Source: an uncultured Bacteroides sp. (GTDB taxonomy: Bacteria > Bacteroidota > Bacteroidia > Bacteroidales > Bacteroidaceae). Taken from it: a stretch of 64,000 nucleotides of DNA. Below are positions 25,777-34,539 of this stretch, piece by piece; the stretch's first letter is position 1, and the number at the start of each line of letters is the position of its first letter. The notes under the pieces are model-generated. The model had not been told where the DNA came from. It did no database searches and saw nothing but the letters and a program-made list of their open reading frames with translations. Location: NCBI RefSeq assembly GCF_963678425.1, contig NZ_OY782855.1, positions 2,356,001-2,420,000 on the forward strand, written 5' to 3'. A program made the translations under genes and the position numbers.

Positions 25777-27168
25777 ATGAGTCTTGATTTCAATGAATTA
25801 TTTTCTGACTATGACTTCCTTATTCCTAACAGGATTGAGGGATATATTATCATTCGGTTATGTCAGAAAATTAAATCCGGTGAAATTCAAGAAGAATTCT
25901 CTTATAACGACATAAAAAATATAGTCAATGATGTAACTGCATTGACAAATGGAGCTACACCTCAAATAGAGAAAATATTGAAGGATTTACTTCATTACTT
26001 TATTAAGAAACCTCCCGAAACTGTTTCAAAATACTATCTTTCTGATTATGCTGAAAGGTTTATTCAACTTTTAGAAACTAAAATAGATAGCCCTTACAGA
26101 AATTTTCCTTTAAAAAAGAATTTTGAAAAATATTTTGCTATCGAATTTGAGGAAATTGAAGATTTTGAAGAATTAAACCGTTGGTTTAAACAAGGTTTTC
26201 ACGATACTTCGAAGAGAGTTATTCTTGACCATATCGAAAGTTTGCAAGATGAAGTTGAAAACTCTATCAAGAAGCTGAATGAGATTCTATACTCTGATGA
26301 ATTGCAGGCTATTGAAATGGTGCGGTTGTTCGTGAATGAGTTTAAAAATTTCGGACTTAAAGCAGAGCAAATAAGGGAAGCCCTTTTTCTCAAAGATGAA
26401 ACTCTGAAAAACCTGAAAAAAGCTGCCGATTATTTTTATATAAAAATTGAGGAGACAAAGCATTATCAGACTATAGAAGAAGAAAAAAGCTATCAAGAAT
26501 TAGAGCATAAATGGAAAACAGCTAATCAGATAAAAGGTGAGGTTGCTGTTTTCTTCGATAATATTGATAAAAAGCTATCAAGAATCAACGATCAGATAGT
26601 TTTTGCCAGTTCAAAGTTAAAAGAATTGGAGGAAAATTTTCAATATCAATCGCTTTTCAAAATCAATCTGAAAAAGTTACTTCAGATTGTGCTTCAAACT
26701 AGTAGTTATGACAGGAAGGACGGTATTGTGTTACACCAAAGATTTCCGATCAAGAGCCTCCCATTCCAGAAAATGCAATTCTTTTTCGTGCCCAGATATG
26801 AATTCAATGTAGAACCGGAAAGCATAGGTATTGTTCCAGAAAGTAACACGAATTATGAACAGGCAGAAAGAGCTAAGATTGAAAAAGAGTTGCAAATACA
26901 AGAGAAAATAGCTTTATGGATAGACACCTGTAATTCTAGGATTGAAAAAGAAAAGCAGCTAGACTATTCATCTGTATTTTATGAAATTCTGGATAATGAG
27001 CAAAACATTGAAATTCCACTTCAAGTTGGCTTCTCGCTTTTTCAGCAATATGCCAATAATAAAGATTTTGATGTTACTATTGATAAAATAATAGCAAACC
27101 CCAATAGAAATGATATTCTGACATGGAACATGAAAATACAACGCAAAAAAGTCCATACGCATTCTTAA
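25777..27168 (+). CDS. jetA: JetA-like kleisin subunit of a Wadjet-type system
   Basis: A 463-residue protein at the head of a four-gene unit. It is rich in charged helices with a coiled-coil centre (about 160-300), as expected for MukF/MksF-like kleisins that bridge SMC heads. The N-terminal 120 residues (YDFLIPNRIEGYIIIRLCQK, then DLLHYFIKK) look like a winged-helix module. Identity rests mainly on gene order, since it precedes MksE-, MksB- and Toprim-like genes. It overlaps jetB by 46 bp, pointing to translational coupling. Confidence 0.7.
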   Translation: MSLDFNELFSDYDFLIPNRIEGYIIIRLCQKIKSGEIQEEFSYNDIKNIVNDVTALTNGATPQIEKILKDLLHYFIKKPPETVSKYYLSDYAERFIQLLETKIDSPYRNFPLKKNFEKYFAIEFEEIEDFEELNRWFKQGFHDTSKRVILDHIESLQDEVENSIKKLNEILYSDELQAIEMVRLFVNEFKNFGLKAEQIREALFLKDETLKNLKKAADYFYIKIEETKHYQTIEEEKSYQELEHKWKTANQIKGEVAVFFDNIDKKLSRINDQIVFASSKLKELEENFQYQSLFKINLKKLLQIVLQTSSYDRKDGIVLHQRFPIKSLPFQKMQFFFVPRYEFNVEPESIGIVPESNTNYEQAERAKIEKELQIQEKIALWIDTCNSRIEKEKQLDYSSVFYEILDNEQNIEIPLQVGFSLFQQYANNKDFDVTIDKIIANPNRNDILTWNMKIQRKKVHTHS

Positions 27169-27788
27169 GTAATCCTTCTGTTCAAAGGTACTTTGCAGAC
27201 CTGAATATAGATTTGCTTCAGGGCAAGCATATCACGGCTGATGACTATTATAGTTACCAACTGCTAAGAGAGTATTACGAACCTGAATTGAAACAATATT
27301 ACAAAGAATTGTACGAACTCATTTTAGAAAAAGCTACGTTTGACAACAGTACTTATTTTTACCTTGATTTCCCAGTAGACAGTAAAGGGAGGTTGAGCAA
27401 TAGATCTCGAGAACTTAGCGAACAGCAGGTAATTATAGGAATTATTTTGCTTAAGATGTATTACGATATGTATTTTAAATATCCCAAAGAATTGTTCTGG
27501 GAGGATATTAAAGAAGAAATAGAGCAAAGCGAACTTAAGGACTTATATAAAAAGTTATTTTTCGAAGAGGTAAGAGATTTCTATACAGATAAAGAATGGG
27601 AAAAGGTACAGGAGTTATTCCGTAGAACAATAAATAGTTTTACCCAATTAGGATGGATTAAAAAACTTTCAAAAGGTAAAGAAGATATACATTTCCAATT
27701 AAAAGAAAGTATCCACCGCTTTGCTGAATTATACAAGTATGAGATTGAAGAGTTCCCTCAGTTTGTCTCAAAAATTAAACTCTTTTGA
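27123..27788 (+). CDS. jetB: JetB-like (MukE/MksE-type) subunit
   Basis: A 221-residue protein in the position and size of JetB, which in Wadjet complexes is the KITE-type partner of the kleisin. Tandem winged-helix character is suggested by the C-terminal half (FTQLGWIKKLSKGKEDI, HFQLKESIHRFAELY). The centre contains VIIGIILLKMYYDMYF and LFWEDIKEEIEQSE, similar in pattern to MukE. It starts inside jetA and ends at the start of jetC, so stoichiometric expression is likely. Confidence 0.7.
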   Translation: MEHENTTQKSPYAFLSNPSVQRYFADLNIDLLQGKHITADDYYSYQLLREYYEPELKQYYKELYELILEKATFDNSTYFYLDFPVDSKGRLSNRSRELSEQQVIIGIILLKMYYDMYFKYPKELFWEDIKEEIEQSELKDLYKKLFFEEVRDFYTDKEWEKVQELFRRTINSFTQLGWIKKLSKGKEDIHFQLKESIHRFAELYKYEIEEFPQFVSKIKLF

Positions 27789-27793
27789 AAATC

Positions 27794-30700
27794 ATGAACG
27801 AACCAAAAATATATTCAATATCTACAGTCGGTGTTTTGAAGCACTTCAACCAAGACTATCTTCTTCATCCTTTACGGACTGATTTTACAGGAGGAAATGG
27901 TGTTGGGAAATCAATCATTGCAGATTTAATCCAGATAATATTTATCTGTTACGAAAAACATATCAAATTTGGCACAGATGGTTTCACGAAAGAAAAGAGG
28001 GAAATCCGGAAACTTCCGTATAAAAACAACGAAGGCTATGCATTTCTGAATATCAAAATAAAGGAAGAGCAGTTTATCACATTAGGAGTAAATATACAAT
28101 CACGGTCAGGCAAGAGAATTCGTCCTTTTTTGATTCTTTCAAAACCTGATATGAACTTACCACTTACAGACCTTGTATATGGAAGTAGTAAAATCCTCAC
28201 ATATAGAGATTTTTTGAATGAACAACATAAAATCCTGCCATTAGACGAATTGTCAAAGCGTTTAAAAGAAAAGTATCAGCTATTTCTGACCTACTTTCCC
28301 TTCAATGAAGATATTGAGAGATACCACTCTTTTCTGTTTGAAAAAGAAATCTTACCTATAAATCTTACCATTCCAGAGCAACTAAAAGCATTTGCCAAAG
28401 TAATACAATCTTTTTCCAGAGTGAGAGATTTAGGACTTGATAAGGCGAACAGTCTGAAAGAGTTCCTGTTTGAAGATGATGATAAAGAGTATTTAGAAGA
28501 ATATCTAAAGCACAAACAACAACTGGATAAACTACTGACTGACTTTAAAGATCTAAATTCCCATATAGATGATATTGAGCATAAACAAAAAGTGCTTAAA
28601 CAACTTAATGGATTTGAAAAACAGATGAACGAGTCCAAGTTTAATTTCGACTTGAAAGAAATTGTGGAACTAGATAAGCAATATTCAGAGAGCCAAAACC
28701 AAGAACAAGAACTAAGTAAAAATTTAAGTTGCAAAGTAGATAGAAGAAAGTATTTAGAAGATAGAGAAAAGAAATTTAAACGGCTAACTCCTGCTGTCGA
28801 AAGTTATTATGAGGAAATTGAGTCCAATTATACTTTTTTGCTGCAATACGAGTCAAAGTATAATAGTTGGAAGCGTTTTGATAGTGAAATCACCCAACTA
28901 AGAGGGATTCACTACAGTAATTTTTCAGAAGAAACAGTAAATAACTCTTCTCCCATAGACTTTAAACTAAAAACGACAAAAGAAATAATAGAGAAGGTCA
29001 ACGCAGCCATTCCCTTGTTTGTACAATATGGACAGTTAAGTGATATTATCAGGAAACACCATGAGCAGGAAGAGAAACTCTCATCCTTAGCTCTCGAAAC
29101 AGAAAATAAACTAAAACAATTAGATCGGATAATCAACCTGCTCGTTGATAGAGGTACCAATAGCTTGTTCGGTCAGGTCATCCGTGAGAAGAAGATTCTT
29201 TCCTTGCATCAGGAATCAGTACTACTATCTCTTATTGATATATCCCTCGAAAAACCTGAAAAAGCCATTAAAGGTTTAAGGTATGCTCTTTCAACAAATA
29301 TTCTTAATGAAAATAATTTTGAATTCGATAAACAAAATAAGGGGATTTGGTTAAAATTAGGCGAATTAAGGGAATTTATTGAACTGTCAAAAGACGAACG
29401 AATTTTTGAATCTGGTTCAGATTTTGAAAACATACTATCAAATAAAATAGATAAGTTGAACATTCAGGTTACAAAACTAAAACAGGAGAAAGAAGAATTA
29501 AACAAAATAAAAAAATTACAGCCGTATGATAAGAGAATCATTAAAGATTATGATTTCGACATACGGCTGATAGAATATTCAGGGATAGAGAATCTTAAGC
29601 AGATTGTCTGGATGATATGCAATAAAGAAGTAAAAATATCTCATTTATTATCTGAAAGTGCTCAGTTAAAATCAGACATAGACACAATCTTATCCCAAAT
29701 TACAATTCCGGTAAACACACAAAATTTATTCGGATTGGTAAAACAGTATGAAGCAAAAAAGAAATTAGTCTCTATACGTAAAAATCGGTTACAAGATAAG
29801 AAAAACAAGGAATCCAATGAATTATCTCATTTAAATGGTGAACTCCCGCATCTTCAAAAAGAACTAAAAGAAAAACAAGAAGAAATAGCAAAACTTCTTA
29901 ATTCATACAATTTTAAAAAAGGACAATTTGTTCAACAACATCCGGATGAAGACTTTAGTGCGTCAAATGATATTATTGAGACCAAAAGCCTTGATGAATT
30001 GGAAACAGAATTCAATATAGCACAGGAAAATTATATAACCGAATACAAATCCATAGTAGGCCTTTTTAGAGAAACGCGAGAAGGAAAAAATCCACAAATC
30101 AATATTCAGGTAAATAATACACTCTATCAATTTAGAATACTCGAAGAAGTTTTACTGGGAGGAAAAATAAGATATTTGGATAATGTCAGTGATTATTTAC
30201 GTGAGGCTAACGAGCAACGTCTTAGTATCGTTGAAAACATTCGGGAAAATATGATTAAGGTCTTTTCCAAAACATTACGTCGATATCAAGATTATGACAC
30301 TATCGTCAAAAATCTCAATACATTTTTCATTGGTAAAAAAATTAGTGATACTTATTATCTAAACCTCAATTTTAAAGAATATGATGATATCAATATCGGC
30401 TGGATTGACGAATTACAGAAATCTGCCCGTTGGGTAAATAAACCAGGGGAACTTGAGTTCGGGCATTCTGTTCAGGAGTTTATAGAGGAATTGTTTAAAA
30501 AAATAACAGGTATCCGGAAAGCGATTGAATTTAAAGACCTGCTTAATCCGAAGACATACTTCGACTTAACAGTTAAACTTACGGATGAAGAAAAAAACGA
30601 AATACCCGGAAGCACCGGAGAAACGTACTCTGCCATTGTTTTGCTGGGTATAGCTCGTCTTTCAAAAGTACAGGAAAAAAGGCGAAATGGTCTGAGATTT

Positions 30701-30958
30701 ATCATTTTAGAAGAATTAGCCAATCTGGATGATACTAATTTCAATGTTTTTCCCAAGATCGCTCGTGAATTTGACTACCAAATCCTCACAATGACCCCAA
30801 AACCGTATAATTCTGATTCAGAGGACGGCTGGTATTTGCATCATTTAATAAAAGGGAATAAAGACAATAATATTAATTATCCAGTTCCCGCAAGTTACTA
30901 TAAAACAAGGGAGAATCGAATTGATTTGGAGAATTATCTGAAAGCGTTGGAAAGATGA
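27794..30958 (+). CDS. jetC: JetC-like SMC ATPase
   Basis: About 1054 residues from ATG at 27794; an in-frame TTG at 27785 is an alternative start. It is an SMC/MukB-like DNA motor: Walker A GGNGVGKS (33-40), long coiled coils (about 220-380 and 530-800 with a hinge-like centre), then the C-terminal head with a degenerate signature (GSTGETYSAIVLLGIARLSK) and Walker B FIILEELANLDD. In Wadjet complexes this motor extrudes DNA loops to measure circular plasmids. It overlaps jetD by four bases (ATGA). Confidence 0.8.
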   Translation: MNEPKIYSISTVGVLKHFNQDYLLHPLRTDFTGGNGVGKSIIADLIQIIFICYEKHIKFGTDGFTKEKREIRKLPYKNNEGYAFLNIKIKEEQFITLGVNIQSRSGKRIRPFLILSKPDMNLPLTDLVYGSSKILTYRDFLNEQHKILPLDELSKRLKEKYQLFLTYFPFNEDIERYHSFLFEKEILPINLTIPEQLKAFAKVIQSFSRVRDLGLDKANSLKEFLFEDDDKEYLEEYLKHKQQLDKLLTDFKDLNSHIDDIEHKQKVLKQLNGFEKQMNESKFNFDLKEIVELDKQYSESQNQEQELSKNLSCKVDRRKYLEDREKKFKRLTPAVESYYEEIESNYTFLLQYESKYNSWKRFDSEITQLRGIHYSNFSEETVNNSSPIDFKLKTTKEIIEKVNAAIPLFVQYGQLSDIIRKHHEQEEKLSSLALETENKLKQLDRIINLLVDRGTNSLFGQVIREKKILSLHQESVLLSLIDISLEKPEKAIKGLRYALSTNILNENNFEFDKQNKGIWLKLGELREFIELSKDERIFESGSDFENILSNKIDKLNIQVTKLKQEKEELNKIKKLQPYDKRIIKDYDFDIRLIEYSGIENLKQIVWMICNKEVKISHLLSESAQLKSDIDTILSQITIPVNTQNLFGLVKQYEAKKKLVSIRKNRLQDKKNKESNELSHLNGELPHLQKELKEKQEEIAKLLNSYNFKKGQFVQQHPDEDFSASNDIIETKSLDELETEFNIAQENYITEYKSIVGLFRETREGKNPQINIQVNNTLYQFRILEEVLLGGKIRYLDNVSDYLREANEQRLSIVENIRENMIKVFSKTLRRYQDYDTIVKNLNTFFIGKKISDTYYLNLNFKEYDDINIGWIDELQKSARWVNKPGELEFGHSVQEFIEELFKKITGIRKAIEFKDLLNPKTYFDLTVKLTDEEKNEIPGSTGETYSAIVLLGIARLSKVQEKRRNGLRFIILEELANLDDTNFNVFPKIAREFDYQILTMTPKPYNSDSEDGWYLHHLIKGNKDNNINYPVPASYYKTRENRIDLENYLKALER

Positions 30959-31896
30959 AGTGGAATGTATTAAAAGATATGCAAGCTCTATATGAGTGTG
31001 GAAAAATTAAAAGAAAACCATCATTTGTCGATGATCCGGATGTAGATCACTTAATAAATTCCACAAAAGAATTGTGTGTTTTAAGGAAAGAAATAATCAT
31101 TCCAGAGAATTCAACTTTCAGGCAAACATATGATAAACTATATCGAGAAAAATTTGCCTTATATAGTTTATTCTTGAAAGATAATGGATTAGAAAAACCA
31201 CAAACGAGGTTTGAACACACGGACATCGAACAATTAATTGAGATCAAAGCTCAAATGGATTCAGGTTCTTTGAAATCATTGCGAGAGCAAATCTTAAAAG
31301 CCAATGAAACAGTAAGAGGAGTATCATTCATGTTCTTTAAAAATGAAAAATACCTCGATGAAAAAGAGGCCCTTGTGGATGCTATTGAAAAAATATTGCA
31401 AGTCCCTGAATTACCGTCAGGAAAGGATAAACAATATTTATATGTAGTCCCGTGTAAATCTGCGAAGGCAATTTTATTGTGTGAAAATCTTTATTTCTTA
31501 CGGGTTCCCGATAGGGTAAAACAGTATAATGTGGAATTGTGGTTTGCAGGAGGTTATAACATCGGAATGTTAGAAAACGTAGATACTCGTAACTTATCTA
31601 TTTATTACTTGTGTGACTGGGATTACGATGGCCTTAGGATTTTTGATTTGGTCAAGAAAAAGATTCCTCAAATTGAATTGCTATTCCCTAATGCAACACC
31701 TGTAAGCATCATTAAGTCAGAACATGATAGCCATTGGAAAAACTCGCATATACCACATGAGTTATCAAATTTGAATAAAGACTTGTTTGATTCTCAAGAA
31801 AGACAACTAATTGAGCTGTTAATTTCTAGTAATTCATGGATTGTAGAGGAATCAAACGATATCGCAGAATTGATTAAAACTAAAGTTAAACTGTAG
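30955..31896 (+). CDS. jetD: JetD-like Toprim nuclease
   Basis: A 313-residue protein with a Toprim fold of the topoisomerase VI/Spo11 kind. The conserved Glu lies in LLCENLYFL (E177), followed by WFAGGYNIG, and the metal-binding acidic cluster is YYLCDWDYDGLRIF (D221, D223, D225). In Wadjet systems JetD cuts closed circular DNA after loop extrusion stalls. The N-terminal part (1-150) is helical and may dock on the SMC complex. It is compact compared with the roughly 390-residue JetD I know. It shares a four-base overlap with jetC. Confidence 0.75.
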   Translation: MKWNVLKDMQALYECGKIKRKPSFVDDPDVDHLINSTKELCVLRKEIIIPENSTFRQTYDKLYREKFALYSLFLKDNGLEKPQTRFEHTDIEQLIEIKAQMDSGSLKSLREQILKANETVRGVSFMFFKNEKYLDEKEALVDAIEKILQVPELPSGKDKQYLYVVPCKSAKAILLCENLYFLRVPDRVKQYNVELWFAGGYNIGMLENVDTRNLSIYYLCDWDYDGLRIFDLVKKKIPQIELLFPNATPVSIIKSEHDSHWKNSHIPHELSNLNKDLFDSQERQLIELLISSNSWIVEESNDIAELIKTKVKL

Positions 31897-31902
31897 CATA
31901 CG

Positions 31903-33888
31903 ATGGGAAAGCCGATACGACATAATAATCATATTCTTGAAACAGAGTCTAATAAATTTGTCAATAATCATATTCCAAATGAGTGGGTTATTGACAAACC
32001 AGATCATGATTATGGGATTGACTACAACATTAATATTGTCATAAATAACGAAGTAACAGGATTGAGCTTTTCTGTCCAGTTAAAAAGCATGATACGGGAT
32101 CATCATTCTGATTTTGCAACAATTACATTGAAGCATTCAACGTTGTCCTTGTTTAATACTATGTTGGTTCCCGTATTGTTAGTCGCTTATGTTCAAGAAG
32201 AAAAGGAGGCTTATTGGTGCTGGTATAATGATTTGGATATTGACTTAACTGTTCAACAGAAGACATTCACAATACAGGTTCCCAAGACTAATAAGTTGAG
32301 TGAACTTGATTGGACAAGAATAACTAAGTATGTTCAGCGTATTTTTAGCATTAAGACTCTAGTTGATGGCATTAAATCGCTTGAATATAGCGAAATTTCT
32401 AATTCTGAATTACTCGCATGGAGATATTATTATTCAAAGGAATATGAAAATGCTATTTTCTATTTTAAGAATCTGCTTCGTGATAATCCTAAGAATGTAA
32501 CTGTTCTGGAAGGATTATCGCAAAGCCAATATGAAACTTTCAACTATAAAGAGGCTCTTTTTAATATTAATAAGGCAATTGAACTTTCCGGTAAACGGAA
32601 TCTATACCTTACTAAAGCATGTATTTTAGCTGAAGATGGAACTCAAAACGGAATAAAGGGAAAAATCATCGAAGCCAGAAATATTTTCAAACAATTTATA
32701 GGATACGAATCAAATCAAGAGCATTATTATTATAACTATGCAAACACATTAAGTCGATTGGGGCAACATGAGGAAGCAATAAAGCATTATGAGGAATGTT
32801 TGAAAATAAATCCAAATCATGCAACTGCATGGAAGAATCTCGGCCAGGTTTATTGGGATATCCATGAACATGAGAAAGAAATCGAATGTTACAACAAAGC
32901 ATTGGCAATAAACCCTAAATTACCACAAGCTCTTTTCAGTAAAGGAGTTACTCTATCACGCATCTACAACCTGCATAAAGAAGGCTTAAAATTAATGTTA
33001 AAGGCTTTGAATTGTGAAGAGGAAATGATTCATAGTTTTGCTTATGGGTATTTGGGGATTGCGTATGCCTATGAGAAACTGAATAAAATAAAGGAATCAT
33101 TGATATGGATAAATAAAGGCTTGGACATTTATCCAGAAGATATATATTATCTAAATTTCAAATCAAATTTACTTATTGAGCATTGGGGAAATGACAAAGA
33201 ATTAAAAGAAGAAGCTATTCGCTTTTTTGAATTCCGACTCGAACTGGAAAACGATGCTAAAAGTCTATATGCCTTAATGACAATAAAGGATTTAGATGAT
33301 GAGCTGGAGATTTTAAACTTAGTGAAAAAACATACCCCTATTCTGAAGGATATAACCTTAGATGCATTTAGAGAATGTAGAATAAAGATTAAGGAGCATC
33401 TTATTTTCTTGCTTCATTATGATAAATATCAAGATTTTAGAAAAGATTATCCCATTCACAGATACCTCGATCATTTGATTTCCGAACAACTTATAATTTC
33501 CACTGAGTTTTGGGAAATGCTCGATCTTATATTCGCAACCAGCTTTAGTAGTGCTATCTCTGAATATTTTAAAAATAAAAATTCAAGAATAATCGCACAA
33601 AAAATGTTAGAAGCCTTAAAAGCCTCAACGAATGCAGTTAAAGCATTGATATCCCCAAATACAGACTATACACAGGAAGAAGCTATTTCTATTATGTCTC
33701 ACATTTATTGGGGATTCCCCATAGTTATTGTACGTGAATTTGGGGCTCAATTAGGAATGATAACAGGTGCATTGGGATTACCCAAACCAGACGAAGCAGA
33801 AAATTTGCCTCAGTCTTGGTACGAGGAATTTGGTGAATCGGCATTACTAACTATAAATAAACAACTCAAACTATTGAGAGAGGATTGA
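31903..33888 (+). CDS. DUF4365 nuclease-like domain with TPR array
   Basis: A 661-residue protein starting 6 bp after jetD. Residues 1-150 match DUF4365, a PD-(D/E)xK-like fold: DYGIDYNINIV and FSVQLKSM give the D...QxK pattern. About 170-430 holds repeated TPR units, for example YANTLSRLGQHEEAIKHYEECLKINPN and AWKNLGQVYWDI. The C-terminal 200 residues are helical and unassigned. Tight spacing suggests it is an added subunit of the neighbouring Wadjet-like system or a separate defence nuclease using the same promoter. Confidence 0.75.
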   Translation: MGKPIRHNNHILETESNKFVNNHIPNEWVIDKPDHDYGIDYNINIVINNEVTGLSFSVQLKSMIRDHHSDFATITLKHSTLSLFNTMLVPVLLVAYVQEEKEAYWCWYNDLDIDLTVQQKTFTIQVPKTNKLSELDWTRITKYVQRIFSIKTLVDGIKSLEYSEISNSELLAWRYYYSKEYENAIFYFKNLLRDNPKNVTVLEGLSQSQYETFNYKEALFNINKAIELSGKRNLYLTKACILAEDGTQNGIKGKIIEARNIFKQFIGYESNQEHYYYNYANTLSRLGQHEEAIKHYEECLKINPNHATAWKNLGQVYWDIHEHEKEIECYNKALAINPKLPQALFSKGVTLSRIYNLHKEGLKLMLKALNCEEEMIHSFAYGYLGIAYAYEKLNKIKESLIWINKGLDIYPEDIYYLNFKSNLLIEHWGNDKELKEEAIRFFEFRLELENDAKSLYALMTIKDLDDELEILNLVKKHTPILKDITLDAFRECRIKIKEHLIFLLHYDKYQDFRKDYPIHRYLDHLISEQLIISTEFWEMLDLIFATSFSSAISEYFKNKNSRIIAQKMLEALKASTNAVKALISPNTDYTQEEAISIMSHIYWGFPIVIVREFGAQLGMITGALGLPKPDEAENLPQSWYEEFGESALLTINKQLKLLRED

Positions 33889-34231
33889 TTTTTTGTTTGG
33901 CTCTGTTTGATTTTGCAAAGAGATGCATCTTCTTATGTATTGTCGACAAAAATACTCCTAATCTATCTCAATATTTTGTTTCCAAATTGTACTACTATTG
34001 CTGTATAATAGAAATAAAAGCACTAATTGTTTCATATTTTCAGTCAAATAATGGATTAATTCAATATTCATTTTTACCTCTGCAATAACAATCGTATTAA
34101 ATCATGAGCAAAATAACGAGAAATAATTCCGTGCTTAAGCATATAGATTTTCCAGTTAAAAAATGATGATTATCAGTAGCAAAACGTATAGCATTCACTT
34201 TCTATTGAAATTATATAAAATCGTTTTTATT
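33889..34231. other. Gene-free end of the defence block
   Basis: The only frame (33885-34088) lacks a plausible start and looks like low-complexity hydrophobic read-through. No terminator with a T-run was found right after the DUF4365-TPR gene. The stretch is AT-rich and leads to the promoter-like site at 34232. Confidence 0.5.
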
Positions 34232-34263
34232 TTTGTAAGTTCAAAAGAAATAATTTATCTTTG
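34232..34263 (+). promoter_or_regulatory. Strong promoter just before attR
   Basis: -33 TTTG (34232-34235), a 20-bp spacer and -7 TATCTTTG (34256-34263), nearly the same design as the tRNA-Lys promoter. It points into attR and the terminator at 34438-34473, with no protein gene between. The product would be an RNA of roughly 200 nt. Confidence 0.6.
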
Positions 34264-34368
34264 TACTTAGTATTCTCCATGAGCAAACTACCGCAAAAGC
34301 ACGTAGCAAATTAGTGGGATAATTCATGGGATATGCTTGAAGCAAAAAATATAAAGTTTTAAATATCA

Positions 34369-34406
34369 GCGCGGTAGCTCTGTTAGGAGAATCCCAAGCG
34401 GATCAC
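34369..34406 (+). pseudogene. tRNA-like remnant at attR
   Basis: GGTAGCTCTGTTAGGAGA resembles a D arm and runs directly into CCCAAGCGGATCA, the exact 3' end of tRNA-Lys. The anticodon arm is missing. The 3' part is the displaced tRNA end. The D-arm likeness upstream of the core could be a relic or chance. Confidence 0.4.
34393..34406. repeat. Right attachment repeat (attR) of the island
   Basis: CCCAAGCGGATCAC, identical to 6861-6874. The base before it differs (T here, C at attL), which limits the exact core to 14 bp. Confidence 0.78.
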
Positions 34407-34437
34407 CAGAGAACAATAGTTCATCTCGAATGTAAAG

Positions 34438-34473
34438 AAAGCTTCCTAAATCATTGATTTAGGAAGCTTTTTT
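34438..34473 (+). terminator. Terminator beyond attR, probable original tRNA-Lys terminator
   Basis: AAAGCTTCCTAAATC (34438-34452) pairs perfectly with GATTTAGGAAGCTTT (34456-34470) around a 3-nt loop, followed by T residues. It lies 32 bp after the attR core, where the chromosomal tRNA-Lys transcript would have ended before the island arrived. Confidence 0.85.
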
Positions 34474-34539
34474 CATTCCTCCTATTCCATTTAAATGACT
34501 TCAAAAAGCCATATTTGGGATCACCAGTAAAATCATGTG

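Larger units (their letters stand above)
6861..34406. mobile_element. Integrative mobilizable island in tRNA-Lys
   Basis: Bounded by a 14-bp direct repeat of the tRNA 3' end, with a tyrosine integrase as the first gene. It encodes a BtgA-like protein and a relaxase but no type IV secretion genes, so it would need a helper conjugative element to move between cells. Cargo includes regulators, a HelD helicase, a MATE pump, a Vat/CatB-type acetyltransferase and a large defence block. Beyond the right repeat lies a terminator that fits as the original tRNA-Lys terminator. Confidence 0.82.

Noticed and set aside
33885..34088. Small hydrophobic frame after the DUF4365-TPR gene
   Set aside because: It begins with a TTG overlapping the previous stop, has low-complexity Cys/Tyr/Leu-rich sequence and no family resemblance; it is likely chance.
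34400..34527. The decamer GGATCACCAG shared by attR (34400-34409) and the left end of insertion sequence A (34518-34527)
   Set aside because: The match ends abruptly on both sides and the element has its own complete inverted repeats; probably coincidence.
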